Shown one piece after another: positions 35,601 to 46,859 of a stretch of DNA of 64,000 bases; positions within the stretch are counted from its first letter, which is position 1; every line of letters starts with the position of its first letter. This DNA is from Micractinium sp. NFX-FRZ (lineage: Eukaryota; Chlorophyta; Trebouxiophyceae; Chlorellales; Chlorellaceae): assembly GCA_029339195.1 (NCBI GenBank), contig JAPTJF010000113.1, positions 1 to 64,000 of the forward strand, in the 5' to 3' direction. The notes beneath the pieces are model-generated. The model was given only the letters and a program-made list of their open reading frames with translations. It searched no databases and was not told the DNA's origin. The position numbers and the translations under genes are program-made.

Positions 35601-35867
35601 TCAGCACGACCTGCAGGCGGGAGTCAAAGAGGCACCAACGCGAGTTCAGAGGCCGGCAAACTCGCGGCAGTGGGCTCCTGCTGCCTTCTCTGGTTGCCAA
35701 TGCCAAACCGCCCGCCCGGTGCGCCTCACCAGTGGGAGCGCCAGCATCAGGCGTGGCGCGCCCGCCGGCACCCGCCGCCGCACCCACAGCAGCAGCCCGC
35801 TCGCCAGCAGTGCCAGCTGCCACAGGCACAGACGGTGGAGGAGGGAGAGGCGTGCGGAAGCGAGCAT
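32678..35867 (-). CDS. Wax-synthase-like membrane-bound O-acyltransferase
   Basis: Eleven exons: 35867-35730, 35610-35539, 35290-35158, 34990-34877, 34680-34567, 34459-34343, 34060-33980, 33717-33603, 33390-33289, 33052-32997, 32808-32678; 390 aa. The plant wax-synthase signature is FADFWNRRWNLTVSAVLRSAVYDPIM (split by two introns at its edges) and the MBOAT catalytic-type His lies in FVVSGVMHEAMFW. Members of this family esterify fatty alcohols or sterols with acyl-CoA in the ER; substrate here is unknown. Multiple hydrophobic segments run throughout, starting with LALLASGLLLWV. Exon 4 encodes a hydrophilic cytosolic loop (GEDEQEDSQAKRRRRVP), unusually basic. The ATG at 35867 is the first in frame with the hydrophobic N-terminus. 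All phases agree. Confidence 0.85.
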
Positions 35868-36649
35868 GGTCGATTGGGTGGCGGACAAAGGAGGCTCAGG
35901 TTCGGCGGAACCCTAAATAGGGCGAGCGTTCACACTCCGTGCAGCGCTTTTGGTGCGCTGACAAGTAAAGTTATGTCTGTAAGGACCTGCTCGAAGTGAC
36001 TAGCGGGGGGTCGTGCTGGGCCTGCTCAGCTCCCACCGCCTCCGAAACCCTCTAATCCAGCCGATATCTGAGTAGAGTAGGATTTTTTTCGGGATAAATG
36101 CGCATGCGCCTCTTGCCAGTGTCATAAAGGCAGCCACCAATTGACTGGCCACCGCGCTAAGGAAGCAGCAACTGCCTACCCTGTTCCTTGGCTGCCCACT
36201 ACCAGTGTGGCTCAGGAGCAAGGCAGCACAGAGACCTGCCTGGACGTAACGGCAAGAATGCTAGCAAAGCGTGCGTCAGCCAATGTGACTCTCTGGATGC
36301 CAGCCCCGCGGATGCACCCCCGCACATGGTGGGTGCCTGTCCAGCTCCCTATCCACATCAGCTCACAGCAGCCAGCCGATAGTTGCCCCTGAAGAAGGTC
36401 CTGGCCCAACCTTTGGATGATCTGCGTTCAGCGCACTCAAAACCTTGCAGAGGCACATTCCAAAATCAAAGGAGGGGCGTGAATGGGAGGCAGAAGCGTG
36501 CAACTGCCTTGGATGAAGAAGCGGCGGCAAGAGGGTGGTGACCCAGGGGCAGGGAAGGCAGCAGGCAGGTCTGTTCTGCTACAAGGAAGCAAGCGAGGCA
36601 ACCAAACACAAAATGCGATCCATTGTGCGCTGCGGAATGCACGGCCTGA
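35868..36649. other. Intergenic region containing dispersed repeat copy A
   Basis: Upstream region of the acyltransferase gene and 3' flank of the coiled-coil gene, both on the minus strand. Most of it (about 36120-36600) is a diverged copy of a segment near 45.62-46.13 kb. No coding signal is visible. Confidence 0.6.
36120..36600 (+). repeat. Dispersed intergenic repeat, copy A
   Basis: Diverged direct repeat of 45620-46130. Alignable landmarks in the same order are TGTTCC(T/C)TGGCTGCCC, GCAAGGCAGCAC, GGCAAG(A)ATGCTA, GATCTGCG(T/C)(G/T)CAGCGC(A/G)CTCA, CAGAGGCAC, and AAGAGGGTGGTGA. No transposase or terminal inverted repeats are visible, so its class is unknown. Confidence 0.65.
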
Positions 36650-39149
36650 CTAGGTCAGCTGCGCCCGCGCGTGCCGCCGCTCAGCTTCTCGCAGCTCCTC
36701 CACTGCTGCCTCAAAGTGCGCCTCGAGGCGCTGCACCGCCGGCCAGCTGCGCAGCACCCGGAAGTGAGCCTGCTGCTGCTCCCAGGGCAGGTGCCGAAAG
36801 TACAGGAGGAAAGACTGCGGGGCGGCGGGCAGGCAGGGAGCAGCGGGCACACAGACTAGAGATCTCACTGCCTGCCACACAGCTTGCTCTTCCAGAAGGC
36901 AAGCAGGGCTCCCAGGCGGCTGCCAGCACGCACTGCCGGCTAGACGCTGCTGGCACGATGCCATGCATGCAACCTCATCTGTGTGCAGCCAAGCTGAGGC
37001 ATGGCCAAACCGCACAGCACACAGCACACAGCGCACAGCACACAGCGCACACAGCGCACCTGGCTGCCTCGCAGGCGCAAAGAGTTGAGGGCGGCGACCA
37101 TCGACTCCAGGTTCCCAAGGTCTGCCTGCGCCAGCGCCTGGCCTGCTGCTGCGTCCGCTGGGCTGGCGCTGAGCTGCGCAGCAATGGCAGCCGGCATGAC
37201 TGCCCCTTGCGCGGGTGCTGCAGCGTCCCGCCTGGCCTCCTCTGCCGGCATGTGCTGCTGCTGCTGCACCTGCTGCTGCTGCCTCTGCTGCTGCTGCTGC
37301 GCCTGCAGCCCCGCTACCTGCGCTTCCTGCCGCTGCTGCTGCCCCGCTACCTGCGCTTCCTGCCGCTGCTGCAGCTGCCGCGCACGCTGCCGCTCCCCCT
37401 CTTCCTGCCGCCGCTTCTCCCGCCAGTCCTCCCGCTCCTCCTCTTCCTGCCGCCGCTTCTCCCGCCAGTCCATGTCAGTTATGTCCTGCAGGCTGCTGCA
37501 CTCGGATGCAGCTGGGCCCACAGAACCCTCACGCAAAAGAGAGCGCTGGGCCGCCGCTGCCGCCGCCGCCGCTGCTGCGCCTGCTGGTGCACCTGCCGCC
37601 GCTGCTGCTGCTGACAGCATGGGCCGCTGCATGTACTTTACTGCCGTCAGCTGCGCCTGCCCCTGCCCTTTCTGCAGGCTGTGGTGGCGGCCGCTGTGCA
37701 TGCGCGTCGTGGGGCTGTGGCGGAAGCTTGCCTTCTTGGACACATGTCTTGGCAGGCTCTGAGGGCTGCCTCTCACGCTGCTGGCGGTCCCCTCTGGTGA
37801 GGATCTGCCTGGGCGCGGACGTTTGCCGCCCCCGGGAGACAGCAGCGGCGGTACATCATCGCCAAGCATTGCCGCTATCTGCGCATCTGACCCTGTCACT
37901 AGCAGTTCCGCCGACACCATCGCCTCTCCTCCCATCTGGTGCGGTGCCGGCGGGCGCGCCCCTGTCGGCGGCTGCTGCGGCTGTGGCTGCTGCGGCCGCG
38001 GCCGCGGCGGCTGCTGTGGCAAAGCACCAGCGTCCGCCCCCGGGCCGTCATCATCCAGCGTCATGTCCACCTCCTGCACAGCACAGCGCGCACAGCGCGC
38101 GCGCACAGCACACAAGGCAGTAGGTGGGTGACGTATGCTTGCCATACCTGCAAACCATGCAAAGTGTTTGCCATACAAAGCGGGGCGACCTCCCGAATGG
38201 AGCATTATGCATGCATGCTTTGCGCAAGCAGCCAGCTGTGGTGCGGCTGCGGCAGCAGCCATCTGGCCGCTCCAGGCTCGCTCAGCCGGCCAGAAGCGGT
38301 CTCTGCAGATGCTGCCGCGTGTAGGCTGGTTTGGCAAGCTGGCCACGCTGGTTATAGAAAGGACAGCAGCTGGAGCAATGCACCTACCGGTATCACGCAC
38401 CTCTGGGGGCGGCGGCACCAGCCGCGCATGCAGCCTGTTCCACCGGTCTGACGCTCCCACGATGTCCACGCCCGTACCAGGGAACAGCTGCAGTGTTCGC
38501 TGGGCCTGCATGGGGAAGCAGAAGAAGACGCTGAGGAAGCAAACAGGAAACGAAGCCACATGCACCAGTCAGCTACCATGGGCCTGCACGGGGAGTGGGC
38601 GTGGGAACGGCGGGAGAGAGGGAGGCTGGGCCGTGGCCTCACTTGAGGCACTGCATGGCGCACCAGGAGCCGCAGGGCAGGCTACCTGCGCCTGGCCCGC
38701 GCACCCAGGCGGCAGCACTGACAAGTGATGCTCAGCTGGATGGCGCCTGTAGTGAGAGGGTCACTCACCAGCAGCGCGCATGTGCCTGCGCCTTGGCCGG
38801 CGGTGACCTCCACGAGGGACACCAAGATTTCCATGGCTTGCTGGGGCCCAGCACAGACCAGCGTGTAGAGTTCTGCCTCCCCGTTTTGGAACAGCATGGG
38901 CACCTTTGTCGCTGCGGGTGGGAGCAGACCACAAGGGGTGAGCGGGGCTCACTGGCAAGCCGAAGCTGTGCCGGCCATGCCACGCAGCAGCACCCGAGGC
39001 GGTGGTGAGGCGGCGGAGGTGGCGGCGGCGTTCGCGCAGCCCGCACCTCTTGCCCTGCATCGGACATGCTCAGGGTTCAACTCACCCAGCTCCAGGGGTT
39101 CTACCGGCTCCAGCAGGCCGTTTGGCCTCACAACCAGGCTGAGTGCCAT
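36650..39149 (-). CDS. Unrecognised Gln-rich coiled-coil protein
   Basis: Five exons: 39149-39086, 38911-38769, 38505-38401, 38073-37060, 36814-36650; 496 aa. Family not recognised. The first 105 residues look folded and lack low complexity (MALSLVVRPNGLLEPVEPLEL; PMLFQNGEAELYTLV; LQLFPGTGVDIVGASDRWNRL). The long fourth exon begins acidic (EVDMTLDDDG), then Pro/Gln-rich, then a Ser/Arg/His-rich basic stretch, a poly-Ala run, and a charged coiled coil with two DWREKRRQEE repeats and Gln runs. The last exon (FLLYFRHLPWEQQQAHFRVL) looks like a conserved helical end. The mix of acidic, Gln-rich and coiled-coil parts resembles transcription co-factors, but that is only an impression. It shares a 206-bp divergent promoter with the CTD phosphatase gene. 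Confidence 0.7.
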
Positions 39150-39355
39150 TGCCGAAAGCAGACCTCTCTGTTGCCCGCGCGCAGAGAGACGCTATTCAGC
39201 AGCAATTGCAAATGCAAACCTACCAGGAAGCGGGAGAGGACAGCACGAGGACAGCACAATATCGTCGTGGCGTGTCGTGGGCCTGAATGAGGGAAGTGCA
39301 CTGCCCCCCGAATTTGCTTTCACTGATCCGTGTGACCGGTGCTTAGTGCGCCGCC
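39150..39355. promoter_or_regulatory. Short divergent promoter, coiled-coil protein / CTD phosphatase
   Basis: Only 206 bases separate the two opposing ATGs, the shortest gap in the window. Motif GCAATTGCAAATGC occurs near 39200; no TATA box is obvious. Confidence 0.5.
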
Positions 39356-42300
39356 ATGGCGGCAGTGCAGAGTGTGTCTTTGCGTTCCGCGCTGGGCGAG
39401 TGCGGCGTGAAGCTGCACCCCTGGCGCGCTGAGGATGTCGGCGTGCTGGAGAAGGAACGAGACGTGGTGCTGGAACTGGGGCCGGCCAGGTCGGCGTGCA
39501 AGGGCCAGGGCGCTGCCGCCCTGTTGCGTTGCCGCCAGAGCGGCCTTGCCTTGCTGTGACGCCTTGCCTACCGACCAAGCAGCTTGCCTTGCCTTGCTGT
39601 GACCAAGCAGCTTGCGCTCTCATCCATCTCTTCTCTTGCTCGTGTGTCTTCTCTGCAGAGGCGTGGGGCAATCGGATGCGCTCCATCTGGCACACCTGCT
39701 GTCAGGCGGCAAGTCTCGTTGGCTCGGTGGCACCGTGGAGGGGCACATGGGGCGCAGGTGTTCTGCTCCGGGGGGAAACCACACGCCATTGTGGATGCGT
39801 GACTGAGGCTCCATGCTGCCCCAGGCGTTGCTAAGCCGTCGCAATGTCACCTAATCTCTGCAGGCCCCAGTTTCCATCTGCATTGTGGCCCTGGCAGTGA
39901 CTCCTCACTGGATGACAGGTGCGGACCAGCCTGCTGCCTGGTTCCACGCCCGCACGCCTGCCTGCCTGCCTGCCTGCCCGCCAGCCAGCCAGATCCCGCT
40001 ATCGCAAACAGGAGTGTGCGGGCGCATTCAGGCCAAGCAGCATCAGATGCGAGGAGGGAAAGTCGAGACGTGAGGCTGCCACGACGCCAGCGACGCCCAC
40101 ACCCGCCCCTGCCATCCCCCCCACTGCCCCCCACTCCCGCGCGCTGCCACCGCAGGGCCAACAGCATGCTGTGGAGCATGTACGAGCAACTGTCGCCCGG
40201 CACAAACCGCCGGCGCTGCGCGGAGCTGCGCGTGCACAGCAGCAACGGCGGCAGGGGCAGCGGCAGCAGCGGCCCCTGGCTGGCGGTGGCTATGAAGATG
40301 CAAGAGCCAGGCGGGGTGGAGCGCCCGCTGCTGCTGGTCTTTGCCGCCTCCATCGGCGCTCTCGAGTATTGCGACAAGGTGCGGGTGGGACACAGCATAG
40401 CGTGGCACAGCATAGCACGGCGCGGCACACCAGGGTCCCTGAGGCGGGAACTCTCAGCCTGCTGCACGCTGCTTTGCTCATGCACGCTCATGTCGATCTG
40501 CATCCGCGCCCTTCCTGCCGCCTGCCTGCTGGCACCTTTCTTCCGCCCACCAGTCTATTGTTAGGTTGTCCGCCGTTGCCTGCTGCCAGCCAAAGCAACC
40601 CTTGTGCCTCCCTGGCCCTGCCTGCCGCGCTGCCTGCTGCCCTGCCTGCTGCGCTGCAAGTCTGCCCCCCGGCCCACCTCGCTAACCTTGTTTGACCTGG
40701 TTTGACCTTGTGTGCCTGCCGCCTGCTCGCTCAACTGCCGGGTCTGGCTTGCACCCCAACAGATGGTCTCCCCGGCGCACGCACAGCAGGGCAGGAGTGT
40801 CACCCGCTGGCTTCCGCTGGCGCTTGACCTTGATCACACGCTCGTAGATGCCCGCGTGGCGAGCGTCACCGAGAGGGAGCTGGACAGCTACAAGGCGCAG
40901 GCGTGCGTGCCTGCCGCTGCATGCCTGCCGCTGCTGCAGGCCTGCAACTTGGGGCCGGCCTCGGGGCGGGTGGTTCGCTGCCCGACGCTTCTGAGCAGAC
41001 TTAGGGTTTGTTGATCGAAGCAATGCCTGGACACAAGCTGTGGTGAGAGCTCTCTGGGTGCCCCTGCAAGCTGTCTGCAGACATTGCTGGCATTTGCTGG
41101 CCGTGGCCGATGCAGGGCGCGCCTGAGGAGCATGGCGAGCCTGGGTCCAGGGGAAGCGGCGCGCCTCAGGGTGCTGCAGGCCCGCATCCCCCTGTGGCAG
41201 GATGACCTGGACATCCTGCTGCAATTCGAGCGCAGCCAGGGGGGCGGCGCGCTGGCGCTGCCCGGCGGGGGCACGGTGCCCATCAGGCAAGCCACGCGCA
41301 AAAGGGCGGCTCAGTTTGGCATCCTGTCGGCGCCCTCTGTTGCCCGCCGCACAAGTGCGCTGTGTGCGGTGGCCGCTTTGCTGGCCAACCAACCCATGCT
41401 GCTTTGCCTGCGCCCGCTCCCGCTGTCCCCGTGTTGCAGCAAGGAGCCGTTCGAGTATGATGGCCGCACCAAGACCCGCTCCGTGGCGCGCCTGCCGGAT
41501 GGCCGCATCCTCTTCAACACAGATAGCTGCGTGATGCTCCTGCGGATTAGGTGAGGCAGGCCTGCACGCCATGCTCCCGCTCCTTCTCCACATGAAGCCA
41601 CCTATGCAGGGCGCCAGCTGCCCCATGCCGCGAGCGCGCACAAATCGCAGTCAGAACCTCCTGCTCTCGCAGCCCACTCTTGTGCCTGCCCTCTCGCCCG
41701 CCTGCACCGCCCATCTGAGCCTGCCTGCCTGCCCCCTGCGCCTGTGCCGCAGGCCTGGCTGGGAGCACATGAAGCAGATGCTGCGCCGTGCGGAAGACAG
41801 CCTCCCCCGCTTTGACATCCACATCAAGACGGCAGCCAACAGGTGGGGCGGCAGCGCCCAAGCGCTGGCCAGTTGGGCCCTTGCATCGCAGCATGCAAAG
41901 CCTTGCAGCCGCCCATTCCCCACCTCCCCTTACTGCGCACATGCCAAATGCCGCGATTTGTGTGTTGCTGTCCGCCCCTGCTGTGCAGCCGGGAGTACGC
42001 CATGCAGGTGGTGTCCTTTTTGGACCCCCATGGGGAGCTGATACCTGTGAACCAGCGTGAGCATCTCCTGAACTGCGCCATGCTGCGATGTGCTGTGCTG
42101 CGCCATGCTGCGATGTGCTGTGCTGTGCTGTGCTACGCTGTGATGCAATATGCTGCACTCCACTGCCCTCTGTGCTGCGCTGCCCTGTGGCGCCGCTGCC
42201 GGACCCGGTCGCCAGGTGGCAGCCGCCCAGCACCCGCTTTCCTCGCCTGACTCCTGAGCACACGAGCCTGCTGGCCGGTACGTGCAGGGTCGACGCGCGT

Positions 42301-45300
42301 GTTCAGCGGGGCAGAGCACGGCCGCAAGTCGCTGGCACGCTCTCTCCAGCGCTCCTACTCGCTGCACATCCCGGACACCGCGGCTGGGCGGAGCCCCATG
42401 CCGGTGGCGGTGATTGTGGACGACACTCCCACGGTGCGCCGCACCTGCTACTGCTACTTCACACCACAGGCTTGGCGGCCTGTGCTGCGGATGGGTGCAT
42501 TGCTCTGCATCTCTGCGTCTCTGCGGGGTGTACCACTGCGCATGTACCGCATGCGTCGCAGACGTGCGCAGCCGGTGTCTGCTGCTGCCGTGCCTGCAGG
42601 CCTGGCTGCCCGGCGAGCGAGGGCAGGTGATGCTGAACTTTTTCGGGTACCACCACAACCGGCAAGCTGCCGACAGGCAGGCGGCTGTGCTGGACCCACG
42701 TCAGCTGCACGTGAGCTCCTGGGCAGCCGCATGCGGTTTACTCAGCCGGCCTCTGTTTGTTGGTGGGAAGCAGGCTGGGGGGCCAGTGCAGGCAGCAACA
42801 CTGGTGCCATGCATTGCCGCACAGTGCTGCGCATATACATGTCCCTCCCTTTAACATTGGTGCCATGCCTGCAGCCCTGCAAGTTTCCTGCCTGCAGCAC
42901 GTGCACACACACCTGCTGCTGCTCAAACCGCGATTGCCCCTGTTTCCGCGCGTCCCCCAAAGCTACTGAACCTCTCACACCCGCTTCCTGTCCCGCCAAA
43001 CTGCTGTTGCCGGCAGGCCATGGACACCCAGCTGCAGCGCACGAGCAGCTACATCACCAACCTGCGGCACCACGTGTTTGCCGGCAGCGACAAGCTGCGG
43101 TGAGCCCTGCCATGCATGCTGCGCGTGATGCGCAGGCACAGGGTCCACGCCGGCGGGCGCCCCCGCCCGGCACCAGGCGCTGCTGCGGGCTGCCGGGCGC
43201 CTGCCTCCCCCTCGCCTTCCGCGGCAAGGCCCGCCTTGTGCCTTGCACGCCTCCAACGTCCCTGCCTGCCTGCCCTGGGGCTTGATGCCTCAGCAGCTGA
43301 GGCACAGGACGGTGGGCTTGTCAGCCCGGTATCCACTGCTGCCGGTCACATTGCTGCGCAGGATGGCCTGCGCCAGCATGCGCGGTCAGCACCTCGAGGG
43401 TTGTCACCTGCAGGATCAATACCGCAAGTGCTTTGGGCGGCCTCCCTGGATCGCGCAGCTGATGCAGGCAAGTGTGCCGAGCAAGTCTACGCTTTGCCGT
43501 GTGCCGGCTCGGCTGCAAGCGGGGTCATGTTGGTGAACCTGCCGAGCAGGTCACAGCCCTGGGCCCACCACCCAAACTTTGACCCCACCCTCGAGCTGCC
43601 CGGCCGCAATGCAGGAGGGGCGCCACAGGCATGTGCCAAGCGTTGTGAGCCCCTCTGCGCCGCCGCCGCGGGATATCTCGCCCCCAGTCCAGCGCCCCGA
43701 CTCGCCGCCCCACCACACCCGCTTGGGGGAAGAGGCTGCAGCGGCGGAGGCGGCGAGGCGCCAGCAGCAACCACAGCAGCGTCGGCTGTGGCAACAGCTG
43801 CAGCAGCAGCAGCAGGAGCAGCCACGGCAGCCGCCGCAGCAGCGGCAGCAGCAGCAGCGGCAGCAGCGGCAGGAGGAGCAGCCACGGCAGCCGCCACAGC
43901 AGCGGCAGCAGCGGCAGGAGGAGCAGCCACAGCAGCCGCCACAGCAGCGGCAGCAGGAGCACCAGCAACGGCAGCCGCAGCAGCAGCGGCAGCAGCAGCA
44001 GGAGGGGCAGCAACGGCAGCCGCAACAGCAGCAGCAGCAGCAGCAGCGTGCGCCTGCAGGGCGCCAGCTGCCTCCCCACCGCCGTTCAGACCAGGCCCCA
44101 GGAGCCCGGGAACGAGCAGAGGAGGCGGTCTGGCCAGCCAGCCAGCAGGCAGCGCCCGGCGCTCCCGCCGCTCGCCCCGGGGCTGGCGGCCGGTACCGCC
44201 GCCCCTCTGTCGCGCTGCGGAAGGCAGAGGTGGCCAGCCTGTCCAAGCAGTTCAGCCAGGTGGGGTGGTGGGGGGGCGGTTGACGATCAACGCGAATGCA
44301 CCACTCTCCGTCCCGCCCCAGTTGCCTTCCTCTTGCCTTCCTCGTGCCCTGTGCGTTCTCCAGTCTCGCCTCCCATCTCGCCTCCCATCTCGCGTCCCTC
44401 CCCCAGATGAATTCTCCTGGCAGCCGGGCAGCAGAGCGTGGAGAGGTGGTGGAGCAGCGGCCTCGGCAGCCGCCCGCGCCCCTCGAGGCGGGCAGCCTGG
44501 CACGGGTCGGGCAGCAGCAGCAGGGGCAGACGGCAGGCAAGCGGCTGGGCGGCAGCAGGTTGGGCACGCAAGGGCAGGGGCAGCAGGGGCAGCATGCGCA
44601 TGCCGCACAAGCGCAGGAGCAGCAGGGGGTGCAAGCGCAGGCGCAGGCGGCAGTGCAGGTTTTCCCGGACCAGGTGATTTGCTGCGTCCCATATGCCCTG
44701 TTGCACACGCTCTGATGGGGGGGTTTATGTTCGTGGTGGGCCCTGCATCGCCTGCTGCCTGGCACTGGCACTCGGTCCCGCCCTGCGCTCTCTGGCTCGC
44801 CGCTTTTCTTGCCACCTGCGGCCGGCCAGCCCTGCCCCCCCTGCCCCCATGAGAAACACCCCCCATCCACCCCGGTCTGTGCCCGGAACACATGTCTCCC
44901 TCCCCTGTGCAGCAGCTGCTGAGGGAGTTACTTGAGGGCGCACAGCTCAGCCTGGCAGAGGCGCCGCCCACCCCCGCCGGCATGTGGGTGGCGCTGTGCC
45001 ACGCGCAGCAGCTGCTCTCCGTCTCCCACCCAGACTGCTCAGACGCGTTCCTGGTGAGGCGCGTGGTGGTGTAGTGGGCCCACCACGTGGCTGCCTGTAG
45101 CATAGCCCCGAGTCGCTGGCCTCGCTCTGCTCTCTCTGGGAGCGTTGCCTTCCAGAACCCCCCCGCCCACGCTGTCCCCCGCCCTGCCCCACCCCTGCAG
45201 CGCCTCAACATGCGCTTCCTGCACAGCAGCGACCTCAGCGCGGAGGAGCAGCGCGACTTTTTCGACCTGGTGCGGCAGCAGGTGGCGCGGGGGGAGCTGC

Positions 45301-45374
45301 AGATGCTGGCGGGGTACGTGCGGGAGGCGTGGGCGCACGCGCTCAGCAGGCGGCGGGAAGCGGCGGCGGCTTAG
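39356..45374 (+). CDS. FCP1-like RNA polymerase II CTD phosphatase with Gln-rich tail
   Basis: Seventeen exons: 39356-39489, 39659-39798, 39864-39918, 40156-40378, 40763-40902, 41116-41286, 41440-41550, 41753-41842, 41989-42056, 42288-42433, 42600-42710, 43017-43099, 43362-43467, 43615-44259, 44407-44673, 44913-45053, 45201-45374; 934 aa. The FCP homology domain is clear: ALDLDHTLVDA (DxDxT at about 206-210), LRIRPGWEHMKQML, IHIKTAANREYAMQVVSFLDP and AVIVDDTP (about 418-425). Such enzymes remove phosphates from the Pol II CTD. An insertion of about 90 residues separates the DxDxT motif from the RPGWEHM block. A BRCT domain, usual downstream in FCP1, is not recognisable. From exon 14 the protein is Gln/Arg/Pro-rich, then has a helical C-terminus. 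Introns 6 and 13 look GC-AG. The first three exons are less certain than the rest. Confidence 0.78.
43760..44050 (+). repeat. CAG-rich coding repeat (poly-Gln/Arg/Pro)
   Basis: Imperfect repeats of GCAGCAGCGGCAGC and GCCACGGCAGCCGCC encode QQRQQ and QPRQPPQQR units in the CTD phosphatase tail. The opposite strand is also open and Leu/Cys-rich, which is a consequence of the repeat. Confidence 0.85.
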
Positions 45375-46859
45375 GAGGACGCATGAGCCCCACTGCCTGG
45401 CTTGACTGTGCAACGCGTGTCATGTTATTGCATTGGCCAGAAGAGCTGAAGGGCAGGAGTGGAACGGATGAGAGGATGGGGCAGAAATGGAAGAGTGTGA
45501 GGGAGCCAGAGGCAGGGAGGAGCGCATTGTGTCTTGTTAAGTACTGAGAAAGAGAATGAGGGGGGGTGAGCAGAGGGGGGCAGCACTTCGAGAAGCGGGC
45601 GGCGCATGGCAGGCCTCGTCACCAGCGACTGTGTGAAGGAAGGAACTGCTTCGGCTTGCCTAAAACTTGTTCCCTGGCTGCCCCCTACTCCGCTTGGCAA
45701 CAGGCAAGGCAGCACCAGAGGACTGTCAAGCCTGGCCGCAAGGGCAAGCATGCTATCGAATCCTGACTCAAACCATGTACTTGCACCCCAAAATGTGGGG
45801 AAAATGTGGGGTGCCTCCTCGGCTTGCCAGCCCTGCGGCTGCACCCCCAAAAGGTGGGGTGCCTCTTCGGCTCCCTACCCCCCACCCAGCGCCCACATGA
45901 GCTCCCACTGGAAGTTGCAAGGAGGTCAGCAGCCGGAAGCTGCGCCCCTTGCTCCACCCTTCGGTGATCTGCGCGCAGCGCGCTCAGCACGTTACAGAGG
46001 CACGTTTTTAAACATCAAAGGCGTACGCGCGCAATTGCATCAAAAGAAGAGGCGGGGACAAAAGGGTGGTGAACCAGTGGGCAGGCAGGCTGGGCACAAG
46101 GCTGCCCCACACGGATTGCTGTGAGCGAGGCATTTGCTGCAGGGGGGTGCATGCGTTGGTGGTACCTCAGTGCGGAACAAAGGATGCAATGAAAGCGGGC
46201 GTACTCAATTGGATGGCTGGGATGCGTTGGGAGCAGGCACATGCATTTCATTGGTTCATTTTGGGTGGTATCTAAAAGCACGAGTGCGATTGAAAGCACA
46301 GCGCTACACTCTCAAAGTCGGCTGTCAATACAACAGGGCGGGTGGGAGAAGCGATGGCATGACATCATGCAAGAACACGCTGGGCGGGGAGCCGGGGGCC
46401 GGGCGCGTCTTGCTTTGCAGGTGTAGGTGGAAGAAGCGAGAGAAGAGCAAGCCCATGGGGGCGTGTGTTGATCCCCAGCACAGGAGCGGGCCACAAGGCA
46501 GGCCACCCCGGTGCTGTGGTTTGGGCTTGCGCCCTACTTGACGAGATGCTTTGCGCGGTGACAGCTTGGCCGTCCTTCTGACGAGGAGCAGTGCAGCAGG
46601 CGCAAGGAGAGTTGAGAGTAGAGTTCCTGCCGCGCCGCCGGTGCCCTGCTGGTGCTGTGCCCTGCTAACGTGGATTTCGGTGCGGCTGGCGTGCACTGCA
46701 CGGCTTGGACGCTTGGACGCTACTGCTGCGGACAGCGGCACTGCTGACATGCACTGCGGCGCAGCTGCTGCGGCGTCTGGCGACCCATCGCTGCTCAGGA
46801 GCAAGGGCGTGGAGAGCAGATGTGGCTCCAACACGTCCGCCGCACACGGCAGCGGCTGC
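45375..46859. other. Convergent intergenic region containing dispersed repeat copy B
   Basis: 3' flanks of the CTD phosphatase (+) and desaturase (-) genes. About 500 bases are repeat copy B. I find no gene here; the desaturase's last exon ends at 46860. Confidence 0.55.
45620..46130 (+). repeat. Dispersed intergenic repeat, copy B
   Basis: Diverged partner of 36120-36600 in the same orientation. It has an extra internal tandem: AAAATGTGGGG and GGTGCCTC(C/T)TCGGCT units are repeated between about 45790 and 45880, which copy A lacks. Confidence 0.65.

Noticed and set aside
43116..44891. Long Ala-rich (+) and Cys/Leu-rich (-) open frames over the CAG tract
   Set aside because: They are consequences of the repeat being open in several frames. 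The Gln-rich frame is the one that joins in phase to exons with FCP and C-terminal sequence.
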